The notes under the pieces were generated by a model. It ran no database searches and was not told where the DNA came from. It was given only the letters and a program-made list of their open reading frames with translations. From Pseudomonas plecoglossicida NBRC 103162 = DSM 15088 (GTDB lineage Bacteria; Pseudomonadota; Gammaproteobacteria; Pseudomonadales; Pseudomonadaceae): a stretch of DNA of 41,593 bases. Location: the NCBI RefSeq assembly GCF_000730665.1, contig NZ_BBIV01000052.1:1-41593 (forward strand), given 5' to 3'. How positions within the stretch are numbered: the first letter of the stretch is position 1; each line of letters starts with the position of its first letter. Positions 16,281 to 23,221 of this stretch are shown one piece after another. Position numbers and translations under genes: made by a program.

Positions 16281-16527
16281 ATTGAATCGGTGGTTGCAAC
16301 ACTGGATTGTTGAACAGATGCTCATTCAGAGCTTCAGCGGGTGATTTCCAGCCAAGTGATTTTCGGGGCCTCGCGTTCAGTACCTGGGCTACAGCTTGGA
16401 TCTGTTGAGCACTCCAGCGAGACATGTCGGTACCTTTGGGGAAGTATTGGCGCAGAAGACCATTCGTATTTTCGTTCGTACCGCGCTGCTATGGGTTATG
16501 GGGGTCAGCGAAGAAGACCTTTACCGT
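16280..16527 (-). mobile_element. IS30-family transposase fragment (C-terminus)
   Basis: The minus strand reads VKVFFADPHNP, stop, QRGTNENTNGLLRQYFPKG, then RWSAQQIQAVAQVLNARPRK and LGWKSPAEALNEHLF. This is the well-known C-terminal part of IS30-type transposases, including the Glu of the DDE triad in the TNEN block. A TAG stands where the family has Trp (16488-16490), so it is a pseudogene. Its upstream end fuses to an IS3-type fragment at about 16525, so the N-terminal half is missing. Confidence 0.8.
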
Positions 16528-17065
16528 GCTCCGGGCCTGACGGGACAACCTGATTCGGGCCTGCTTTGAGTAGGTTGGGATGACGGTAGAAGCGATGAAA
16601 ACTTTGCGTTGTCTTGTGATATGCCCGCTTGGGCAGCACCAGCAAGCGACGCTCTCCCAAGACTTGAAACAACCGGTCTCGCCCGACTTGGACACGCCTG
16701 TCAGGCTGGCGATGCAGCAGATAATGAAGCTTTCGCGTCCCCAAGCGGGGCTGGCGCATCCGGACTTGCTGAACAAACTCGTCAACCCGATCTGCCTGAT
16801 ATGCTTTGCTATCGGCAGCTCGATTACGCTTGTAGTAAGCCTGTCGGCTGATGCCTAGAAACTGACAAGCCCTGGCAATGCTCAGTCCTTCGACTTGACC
16901 TTGCGAGAGGACTTGCCGGATCGCTTTTTTATGACCGATACACCGTAATAATTCTTCAGGACATCAACTACCGTCTCAAAAAACTGAGCCTTTTGGCTCA
17001 TCAGCTCAAGCTGCTGCTCAAGCTCCTTGATTCGCTGCTCTCGCCAATAGCCGTCGCGCAGACAG
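16527..17065 (-). mobile_element. IS3-family fragment (orfA 3' end and orfB 5' end)
   Basis: On the minus strand an orfA tail runs from about 17060 to the stop at 16882 (REQRIKELEQQLELMSQ, VVDVLKNYYGV, SGKSSRKVKSKD). The start of orfB follows in another frame (ARACQFLGISRQAYYKR, RQPRLGTRKLHYLLH, AYHKTTQSFHRFYRHPNLLK). This is the HTH_21 region of an IS3-type transposase. The DDE catalytic core is missing because the fragment is cut by the IS30 piece at about 16527. The orfA start is also lost. It belongs to a different IS3 type than the copies at 15991 and 22354. Confidence 0.8.
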
Positions 17066-17361
17066 TCTATGCCTCGACAAACTCTAATACAGGTAAGGCG
17101 TCCTTTATCGGTTGCGCTACACAGTACGAGATTTGATGACATGCTATTTACCCAGATTGATGCAAACGGAAAAATCATAAGCGTATTCCCAAGCGAACAA
17201 AACCCAGATGTATGGCCTGGCATCGTTGAAATTGGAGATGTGACTCACGATTCGCCGAATTCCCTCAGGCATCTGCTCCAAGTCTGGAAAGCATCGCATT
17301 AACTACCCGAGATGGATTGTTGGCTACCGCTACCCTTAGGTTTGCCCCCCTTCAGAATGCA

Positions 17362-17369
17362 GCTGATCT
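17362..17369 (+). repeat. Target-site duplication, left copy (IS66)
   Basis: gctgatct directly before the left end of the IS66-type element; the identical octamer follows the right end at 19734-19741. Eight base pairs is the duplication length of IS66. Confidence 0.93.
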
Positions 17370-17456
17370 GTAAGCGAACGGTGAACACACCTACCGACCT
17401 CCCAAATTAAGGGCGATGGTGTCCGCCTATTTTTAAGCGGACGCGATAGCCCTTAA

Positions 17457-17774
17457 ATGCGCCAACGAAGCTCTTACCCCAAGTCGTTCAAAGCCCAGGT
17501 TGTCCAGGAATGCCTGCAACCCGGCGCCTCCATTTCCAGCGTAGCCATCAGTCACGGCATCAATGCCAACGTGATCCGCAAGTGGCTGCCACTTTTCCGA
17601 GATCAACCACCCGCAACCCTGCCGGCGTTTGTTCCGGTAAAGGTCGCCCCGAAAAGGCAGGCCGAGTCATCTGTGGTCATCGAGCTGCCATTTGGCGAGC
17701 AAACCATCACGGTGAAATGGCCGTCTTCTGATCCCGAAGGGTGTGTCCGTTTTGTCCGTGGACTTGCTTCGTGA
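17457..17774 (+). CDS. tnpA: IS66-family accessory protein TnpA
   Basis: A 105-residue protein with an N-terminal helix-turn-helix: YPKSFKAQVVQECLQPGASI, then VAISHGINANVIRKWLP. This is the IS66 Orf1/IS3 OrfA-like DNA-binding layout. The C-terminus (VIELPFGEQTITVKWPSSDP...FVRGL) is typical of IS66 TnpA. The start is ATG 17457. Its stop overlaps the GTG start of tnpB (GTGA, 17771-17774), so the two are translationally coupled. It is needed with TnpB for transposition in characterised IS66 elements. Confidence 0.87.
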   Translation: MRQRSSYPKSFKAQVVQECLQPGASISSVAISHGINANVIRKWLPLFRDQPPATLPAFVPVKVAPKRQAESSVVIELPFGEQTITVKWPSSDPEGCVRFVRGLAS

Positions 17775-18106
17775 TCCGCATCGATGCGATCTGGCTGGCC
17801 ACCGAACCGATGGATATGCGCTCCGGCACCGAGAAAGCCCTCGCCCGTGTCGTGTCTGTCTTCGGTGCGGCGCAGCCGCACTGCGCTTACCTCTTTGCCA
17901 ATCGCCGGGGCAACCGCATGAAGGTGTTAGTGCACGACGGACTGGGCGTTTGGTTGGCGTCACGTCGCCTGCACCAGGGGAAGTTTTCCTGGCCGAGCAA
18001 CCGACATGGCGATCAAATGGAGTTAAGCCCCGAGCAATTACAGGCTCTGGTCGTCGGTCTTCCCTGGCAACGGCTTGGGTCTGACGGAGCCATCCGTAAC
18101 CATTAA
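17771..18106 (+). CDS. tnpB: IS66-family accessory protein TnpB
   Basis: A 111-residue IS66 Orf2 protein: IWLATEPMDMRSGTEKALA near the start and AYLFANRRGNRMKVLVHDGL in the middle are the family signature (MD-R-G-x-L and R-x-N-R-x-K-x-L). The start is taken as GTG 17771 because translation then overlaps the tnpA stop by 4 bp. Its molecular role is unknown, although it is required in characterised elements. Confidence 0.87.
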   Translation: MIRIDAIWLATEPMDMRSGTEKALARVVSVFGAAQPHCAYLFANRRGNRMKVLVHDGLGVWLASRRLHQGKFSWPSNRHGDQMELSPEQLQALVVGLPWQRLGSDGAIRNH

Positions 18107-18155
18107 GAGACATGGATGACATACATTGATCAGCAGATCGGGCAGAGTCAACGCC

Positions 18156-19703
18156 ATGATTCCTACTACTCCTCTCGATCAGCTCGACACCGAACAACTG
18201 CGCAGCCTCGCTGCGCAGTTGCTCAAACGCGTTGAGCATCTAGATACGCAGCTGGCGAGCCTCGACAAAGAGGTGCTTCATCAGAAGACCCGCAATCAGC
18301 AACTCATTCACGAAATAGCCCAGCTCAAACGCCACCGCTTCGCCAAACGTTCCGAGTCGTTCAGCCCTGATCAGGCCAGCTTGCTCGACGACCTGATTGA
18401 GACCGACCTGGCCGCCATCGAAGCAGAGCTTGAAATCCTGGCACCGAAGCCAGCGCAATCGGCAGTCCGCCAGCAACCCAAACGCACTGCGTTGCCTGCC
18501 GAGTTTCCTCGCACACTGATTCATCACGATCCAGAAAACACTCAATGCCAATGCGGGTGCGCCCTCAAGCGCATCGGCGAAGACGTCAGCGAGAAGCTCG
18601 ACTACGTACCAGGTGTGTTTCGCGTTGAACGGCATATTCGTGGCAAATGGGTCTGCGACAACTGCGAAACCTTGATTCAGGCGCCAGTGCCGGCGCAGGT
18701 GATCGACAAAGGCATCCCGACGGCCGGGCTGTTGGCCCAGGTGATGATCGCGAAATACGCCGATCATTTGCCGTTGTACCGCCAGGAGCAAATCTTCGGG
18801 CGGGCAGGTCTCGCGATTCCTCGTTCAACACTGGCCAGTTGGGTCGGCGTTTGCGGCGTGCAATTACAGCCACTGGTCGATGCCCTGCGCGAAGTCGTGC
18901 TTGAGCACAACGTGGTGCATGTCGATGAAACGCCGGTGCAGATGCTCGCGCCGGGCGAGAAGAAAACCCATCGAGCTTATGTTTGGGGCTACGCCACGAC
19001 CGCGTTCGCTGAGATAAGCGCGGTGGTGTACGACTTCAGCCCTGGCCGCTCGGGCGAGTATACCCGTAACTTCCTCGGCGGCTGGAAAGGCAAGTTGGTC
19101 TGCGACGATTACGGTGGTTACAAAGCCAGTTTTGCACTTGGCGTCACTGAAATCGGCTGCATGACCCACGCCCGCCGTAAGTTCTACAATCTGCACGTCA
19201 CCCAAAAAAGCGTGCTGGCCGAGCAAGCATTGCGGTACATCGCGGCTTTATATGAAGTTGAACGCGAAGTCCGCGATTTGGAACCGGATGTCCGGCGACG
19301 AATACGCCAGGAAAAAGCAGCTCCCCTGATGGACGCGTTTCATGCCTGGATGATCGCCCAGCGCGAGCGTGTGCATGAAGGTTTGGGGATTACCAAGGCG
19401 CTGGATTATAGCCTCAAGCGTTGGGCTGCGTTGCGCCGTTACCTGGATGACGGCGCGGTGCCCATAGACAATAACCACCTGGAAAATCAGATACGGGCAT
19501 GGGCTCTAGGGCGGAAGAACTGGTTGTTTGCTGGCTCACTACGCAGCGGTCAACGTGCTGCGGCGCTGATGAGTTTGATCCAATCGGCCAAGCTCAACGG
19601 GCATGATGCGTATGCTTATCTGAAGGATGTTCTTACTCGCTTGCCGACGCAGCGGGCGAGTGAGATTGGGGAGTTGTTGCCGCATCGATGGCAACCGACT
19701 TAG
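18156..19703 (+). CDS. tnpC: IS66-family DDE transposase TnpC
   Basis: A 515-residue IS66 transposase. The N-terminus is a coiled coil (LAAQLLKRVEHLDTQLASLD) with the Asp/Gln-rich KRHRFAKRSESFSPDQ. A Cys cluster (CQCGCALKRIGEDVSEKLDY and CDNC) forms the zinc-binding part. The DDE core shows HVDETPVQML, CDDYGGYKA and NNHLENQIRAWALGRKNWLF, which hold the two Asp and the Glu. The start is taken at ATG 18156; an alternative start at 18126 would add ten residues. Length matches the family (about 510-530). All catalytic motifs are present. Confidence 0.9.
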   Translation: MIPTTPLDQLDTEQLRSLAAQLLKRVEHLDTQLASLDKEVLHQKTRNQQLIHEIAQLKRHRFAKRSESFSPDQASLLDDLIETDLAAIEAELEILAPKPAQSAVRQQPKRTALPAEFPRTLIHHDPENTQCQCGCALKRIGEDVSEKLDYVPGVFRVERHIRGKWVCDNCETLIQAPVPAQVIDKGIPTAGLLAQVMIAKYADHLPLYRQEQIFGRAGLAIPRSTLASWVGVCGVQLQPLVDALREVVLEHNVVHVDETPVQMLAPGEKKTHRAYVWGYATTAFAEISAVVYDFSPGRSGEYTRNFLGGWKGKLVCDDYGGYKASFALGVTEIGCMTHARRKFYNLHVTQKSVLAEQALRYIAALYEVEREVRDLEPDVRRRIRQEKAAPLMDAFHAWMIAQRERVHEGLGITKALDYSLKRWAALRRYLDDGAVPIDNNHLENQIRAWALGRKNWLFAGSLRSGQRAAALMSLIQSAKLNGHDAYAYLKDVLTRLPTQRASEIGELLPHRWQPT

Positions 19704-19733
19704 TTGCGCAAGACGGGATGCCTGACCGCTTAC

Positions 19734-19741
19734 GCTGATCT
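19734..19741 (+). repeat. Target-site duplication, right copy (IS66)
   Basis: gctgatct follows the right end of the IS66-type element and is identical to 17362-17369. Confidence 0.93.
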
Positions 19742-19965
19742 CGATGAGGCGACCGAGGCTGAGATTGCATCGCTGATCGAATGGAAGCGATACCGTGTAG
19801 CTCTAAATCGCATCACGGAACAGCTTGGATACTGATCCGATGTAGACTGGCCTAAGCCTCCAGAGTGACATCGCGACGAGCTGGCAGTATTGGCGAATGC
19901 GCACAACCTAGGGCTACTGTATTATCCCGTTTTTGCGTCGATTGTGACTGCTTTAGGGAGGGGTT

Positions 19966-21087
19966 GTGGCAAGCAAAAATTTAGAAATTCAGAGCCTACG
20001 CGGATACGCCATATTGTTGACGGTAATCGCTCACCTTGAGCCGCTTGTGTTGCCGCTTAGCGCATATACGCACTATTTTTGGCTTGGTGGTGGTGTTGAC
20101 TTATTCTTTTGTATATCGGGGTTCGTAATTGCCAGAGGGCTTCTTGCTAAGCGCGAATCTAACTTCATCCGTTTCTATGTACCTTTCTTGGTTAGACGGT
20201 TTTTTAGGCTGTGGCCTGCTGCACTGTTTTGGTCGTTAGTAGTGCTGTTTCTCTCCTTTGCTTACAACCAACGCAACTCCTTTGATACGTTCGAGCACAA
20301 CGTTTTAGCAGCAGTGGCGGCTTGGCTTCAAGTAGAAAATTTCAGAATGGTTTCTTGTCTTTACACTGAGTATGTTCAGTGTACTGCCGCTTCGCCATTA
20401 AGGATCTATTGGAGCCTTTCACTTGAAGAGCAGTTCTACTTTATTTTCCCAGTTTTACTGTTTTTCCTTGGGAATCGAAAGATCGCTATATTGGCCGCCG
20501 CCTTGGCTGTTTCTCAGATGTTCCTCCATCGCCCATGGCCGTCTCCGCTTTGGTTTTTCCGGACCGATGCTATCTGCATTGGCGTGTTGATAGCATGTAT
20601 TCATGTTAAGGGGTATGCAGAAAGTCTGGCTCCACGCTTCTTGGATTCAACACGTTCGCGAATGATTTGCTCAATTGTTCTGTGTATGCTTTTGGTGTTG
20701 GTTGCAAAGAAGGAGGTTGTCTGGTTCTTTAACGGGCTTGTGGCCTTGGTCTCTGGCTTGCTTGTCTTTGTTGCCTCCTACGATAAAGGATACTTTGCGC
20801 GCACTGGAGCTTGCTCGAAGGTAATGGCTTACCTTGGAGAGAGATCATACTCAATGTACCTTACTCATATGCTTTCCATTCTCCTTGTGCGTGAGACATT
20901 TGTCCGCTTCTATGGCGTGCTGCCTAAGGGTGGTGAAACGCCTTACATCCTGGGAATCGCGGCACTTGCTCTAACCCTCCTGCTGAGTGAGGCTTCATAC
21001 AGATTCATCGAGTCTCCACTTAGGGAAAAAGGGCGGCGGGTCGCATCGAAAATGTTCAAGGACAAAGCTGCCGCTGTTCCTGCATAA
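19966..21087 (+). CDS. Acyltransferase 3 family membrane protein (OafA/Oac-like O-acetyltransferase)
   Basis: A 373-residue inner-membrane protein with about ten hydrophobic segments. It carries the Acyl_transf_3 marks: SLRGYAILLTVIAHL at residues 10-24 with the essential His at 23, the basic RRFFRLWPA near 77-85, and WSLSLEEQFYF at 149-159. OafA/OacA proteins of this type move acetyl groups from cytoplasmic acetyl-CoA to O-antigen sugars in the periplasm. The start is GTG 19966 with agggagggg just upstream. It is AT-richer than the core genes. It sits on the same strand, about 100 bp downstream of the tail-fibre assembly pseudogene, and is bounded on the right by an IS3-type element that begins 11 bp after its stop. 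Confidence 0.87.
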   Translation: MASKNLEIQSLRGYAILLTVIAHLEPLVLPLSAYTHYFWLGGGVDLFFCISGFVIARGLLAKRESNFIRFYVPFLVRRFFRLWPAALFWSLVVLFLSFAYNQRNSFDTFEHNVLAAVAAWLQVENFRMVSCLYTEYVQCTAASPLRIYWSLSLEEQFYFIFPVLLFFLGNRKIAILAAALAVSQMFLHRPWPSPLWFFRTDAICIGVLIACIHVKGYAESLAPRFLDSTRSRMICSIVLCMLLVLVAKKEVVWFFNGLVALVSGLLVFVASYDKGYFARTGACSKVMAYLGERSYSMYLTHMLSILLVRETFVRFYGVLPKGGETPYILGIAALALTLLLSEASYRFIESPLREKGRRVASKMFKDKAAAVPA

Positions 21088-21162
21088 AAACTAATCAGTG
21101 GGCCTGCCCCGTGACAACGGACGCCAAGAAGCGATACTTACATCGCTATCTTGGAGGTTGCC

Positions 21163-21456
21163 ATGTACCCGACCACTCGCCGCAACTACACCGATGAGTT
21201 CAAGATTCAGGCCGTTGCGCTGGCTGAAACGCTTGGCAGGACGGAAGCTGCTCGCCAGCTGGAGATATCTGTGAAAACGTTGGACAACTGGGTTAACGCT
21301 TCGCGCAGTGGCCAGCCGTTGAGCTCTGCTGACCGTCGCCCGATCACCAAGGAAGATAGCGAATTAGCGCGATTACGAGCCGAGAACGCTGAGCTCAAAC
21401 TGGAGCGTGAAATCCTAAAAAAGGCGGCGGTATTCTTTGCCAAAGAGTCCAGGTGA
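21163..21456 (+). CDS. IS3-family OrfA
   Basis: A 97-residue helix-turn-helix protein (RRNYTDEFKIQAVALAETLG, then QLEISVKTLDNWVN) with a C-terminal leucine zipper (LARLRAENAELKLEREILKK). The ATG at 21163 has ggagg at 21152-21156. The slippery heptamer A_AAA_AAG at 21417-21423 lets about part of the ribosomes shift by -1 into orfB to make the OrfAB transposase, as known for this family. It overlaps orfB by 4 bp. Confidence 0.9.
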   Translation: MYPTTRRNYTDEFKIQAVALAETLGRTEAARQLEISVKTLDNWVNASRSGQPLSSADRRPITKEDSELARLRAENAELKLEREILKKAAVFFAKESR

Positions 21457-22316
21457 GATACGCCTTCGTCGCTGAAGAACGGGCTCAGTTCCCGGTGCGT
21501 CTATTGTGCCGGGTGATGGGTGTCTCGGTTTCAGGGTTTTACGACTATCTGCACCGCCAAGGCCGTCCAGATCCGGATGCACAAATTCGCATCGATCTGC
21601 GCAAGGCTTATGCGGCTAGCCGTAAGACCTATGGTCGACCGAGGCTGGTCGAGGCGCTACGGCAACAGGCCCACGCGGTGGGTCACAAGCGCGTTGACCG
21701 GCTGATGCATGAAGAGCACCTACAAGGCCGATCCAAGGGCGGTTTCAGGCCGTGCACCACCGACAGTCACCATGCGCTGCCGGTGGCGAGTAACTTATTG
21801 GATCGACAGTTCTCTGTCCAAAGCACCACCCCAGCCTGGGTCAGCGATATCACTTATATCTCTACGAAAGAGGGTTGGCTTTATCTGGCAGTGGTACTGA
21901 GTATCCAAACGCGTCAAGTGCTGGGCTACAGCTTGGCGGACAGGATGCCTGACGACTTGGTCGAGCGCGCTTTCATGAACGCCTGGAACGCATGTTTGGG
22001 CGTCTACGGAGTGGTTTTCCATTCCGACCAAGGGCGCCAGTACGCGAGCAGCAAATTTCGTTTCGCTTTGGCCAAGAAGGGCTTCGCGCAGAGCATGAGC
22101 CGGAGAGGAAACTGCTGGGATAACGCTGTAGCTGAAAGCTTCTTCGCTACGTTGAAGAGGGAGGAAGCCTGCACGGTCTACCCCACCAAGAAACAGGCTC
22201 ACCTGGCAATTGCCAGCTACATCCATGGGTTTTACAACAGCAGTCGGCTGCATTCGGCACTGGGCTATCGTTCACCGAACGAATACGCAAAAGGCTTAAG
22301 GCAGTTGGCTCAGTAA
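21453..22316 (+). CDS. IS3-family OrfB (DDE transposase)
   Basis: A 287-residue rve-type integrase domain protein. An N-terminal HTH_21 region (RMGVS-like CRVMGVSVSGFYDYLHR and GRPRLVEALRQQ) is followed by the DDE core: WVSDITYIST, FHSDQGRQYAS and WDNAVAESFFATLKRE. The C-terminus RLHSALGYRSPNEY is also standard. The frame starts with GTG at 21453 and is probably expressed mainly as a fusion with OrfA after a -1 shift. No lesion is visible. Confidence 0.9.
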   Translation: MRYAFVAEERAQFPVRLLCRVMGVSVSGFYDYLHRQGRPDPDAQIRIDLRKAYAASRKTYGRPRLVEALRQQAHAVGHKRVDRLMHEEHLQGRSKGGFRPCTTDSHHALPVASNLLDRQFSVQSTTPAWVSDITYISTKEGWLYLAVVLSIQTRQVLGYSLADRMPDDLVERAFMNAWNACLGVYGVVFHSDQGRQYASSKFRFALAKKGFAQSMSRRGNCWDNAVAESFFATLKREEACTVYPTKKQAHLAIASYIHGFYNSSRLHSALGYRSPNEYAKGLRQLAQ

Positions 22317-22353
22317 CCAGCTTCTTGGCGTCCGCTGCCACAGGGCAGGCCCA

Positions 22354-22758
22354 ATATCACTTCGGGCTTCGTCACGTGTTGCGTAGATTTTCCGTCGGAT
22401 TCGCTCCCGCTTCAAAAGCTGGAAAAAGCTTTCGGCTACGGCATTGTCGTGGCAGTTTCCCCGCCGGCTCATGCTGCTGATTATATTGTTGGCCTTCAAG
22501 AAGCTTTACCAATCTGAGCTACTGAATTGACTGCCTTGGTCTGAATGAATCATCACTTGCTGCCGTGGTTTGCGGCGCCACACGGCCATCAACATCGCGT
22601 CAATCGCCAGGTCGCTGCACATCCGGGGCTTCATTGACCAGCCAATCACTTGGCGGGAAAACAGATCCAGGACTACCGCCAGGTACAGCCATCCTTCATA
22701 GGTGCGGATGTAAGTGATATCGGTTACCCAGACCTTATTCGGCTCACTGACTTTGAAC
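22354..22758 (-). mobile_element. IS3-family orfB remnant, truncated on both sides
   Basis: The minus strand reads SEPNKVWVTDITYIRTYEGW, then HSDQGSQFSSSDW, a stop, SFLKANNIISSMSRRGNCH, AESFFQLLKRERIRRKIY and ARSDI. All three DDE positions can be seen, but a TAA at 22506-22508 interrupts the frame. Its 3' part ends exactly where the intact IS3-type element begins at 22353, and its 5' part ends at the second IS66-type element at 22759. The matching 5' end of the same type of element appears beyond that IS66, at 25119-25211. It is a dead relative of the copy at 15991-16280. Confidence 0.85.
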
Positions 22759-22843
22759 GTAAGCGCTCCATGAACCCCACATTCAAAGCGCTTACCCGAT
22801 CCCCGATGCTGTGCTCCCGATTTCTTTCTGGAGTTCGCCGACG

Positions 22844-23203
22844 ATGATGCGACCCGACGCCAAAGTCGAAAAAGTCTACCTCTACCCCAAGCCCGTCGAC
22901 TTTCGAAAATCCATCGATGGCCTGGCCGCGCTGGTCGAACTCGATATCAAGGTGGCGGTGTTCGACCCGGTGCTTTTCGTTTTCCTCAACAAGCCGCGCA
23001 ACCGCGTGAAGATCTTGTATTGGGAACGCAACAGCTTCTGCCTGTGGCTCAAACGCCTGGACTCCGAACGGTTCAAAACCTCACCCGATCCAACTGACGT
23101 CGCCATCGTACTGACCGTTCGGGAACTGAACTGGCTACTCGACGGCTTCGACCTCTGGCGCAACCGTCCGCATCAGGTTTTGACGCCTCGATACGTGGCC
23201 TGA
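22844..23203 (+). CDS. tnpB: IS66-family accessory protein TnpB
   Basis: A 119-residue IS66 Orf2 protein: PVDFRKSIDGLAALVEL near the start, then FVFLNKPRNRVKILYWERNS and FCLWLKRLDSERF, the canonical family signature. It is more typical of the family than the TnpB of the first IS66-type element. The start is taken at the first of two adjacent ATGs, 22844, with ctggag upstream at 22828. It is followed by tnpC after 18 bp. Confidence 0.9.
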   Translation: MMRPDAKVEKVYLYPKPVDFRKSIDGLAALVELDIKVAVFDPVLFVFLNKPRNRVKILYWERNSFCLWLKRLDSERFKTSPDPTDVAIVLTVRELNWLLDGFDLWRNRPHQVLTPRYVA

Positions 23204-23221
23204 TTCGGTATAATCCGCGGC

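Larger units (their letters stand above)
17370..19733 (+). mobile_element. Intact IS66-family insertion sequence (tnpA-tnpB-tnpC)
   Basis: A 2364-bp element bounded by gtaagcgaacggtg at the left and, read inward from the right, gtaagcggtcaggc. The first seven bases agree exactly and the GTAA ends are typical of IS66. It is flanked by a perfect 8-bp duplication, gctgatct. It holds three plus-strand genes with the usual order and start/stop overlap and no visible lesions, so it may still be active. The duplication shows it is a late insertion whose flanks have not been rearranged since. Confidence 0.93.
17141..19868 (+). pseudogene. Phage tail-fibre assembly (Caudo_TAP-like) gene, split by IS66
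   Basis: Removing the IS66-type element and one copy of its 8-bp duplication joins RDGLLATATLRFAPLQNAAD (frame 1, before 17369) with LDEATEAEIASLIEWKRYR, VALNRITEQLGY after 19741. This is the typical C-terminus of tail-fibre assembly chaperones of Pseudomonas phages and tailocins. The probable N-terminus MLFTQIDANGKIISVFPSEQ starts at 17141 in another frame; a small indel near 17240 (EIGD, then DSRFAEF) links the two. A TGA at 19833-19835 cuts the last piece, after which SDVDWPKPPE and a stop at 19866-19868 complete the usual ending. Three lesions are therefore visible: frameshift, insertion and nonsense. Confidence 0.72.
21099..22353 (+). mobile_element. Intact IS3-family insertion sequence (orfA/orfB)
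   Basis: A 1255-bp element with 34-bp inverted ends. The left end begins tgggcctgccccgtgacaac; the right end read inward begins tgggcctgccctgtggcagc; both end in cggacgccaagaagc and they differ at 3 positions. It encodes orfA and orfB in the usual -1 arrangement with a slippery A_AAA_AAG. The bases next to the ends (cag before, ata after) do not match, so no duplication is seen. The right end joins directly to the interior of a different IS3-type orfB, which means DNA was lost or recombined at this insertion. Confidence 0.92.

Noticed and set aside
16580..16858. Plus-strand open frame of 92 residues
   Set aside because: It is antisense to the IS3-type orfB fragment, which shows clear family motifs.
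22759..22796. Inverted repeat gtaagcgct...agcgcttac read as a small separate element
   Set aside because: The outer arm is the left end of the second IS66-type element, proven by its match at 25099-25118; the inner arm is only a sub-terminal repeat.
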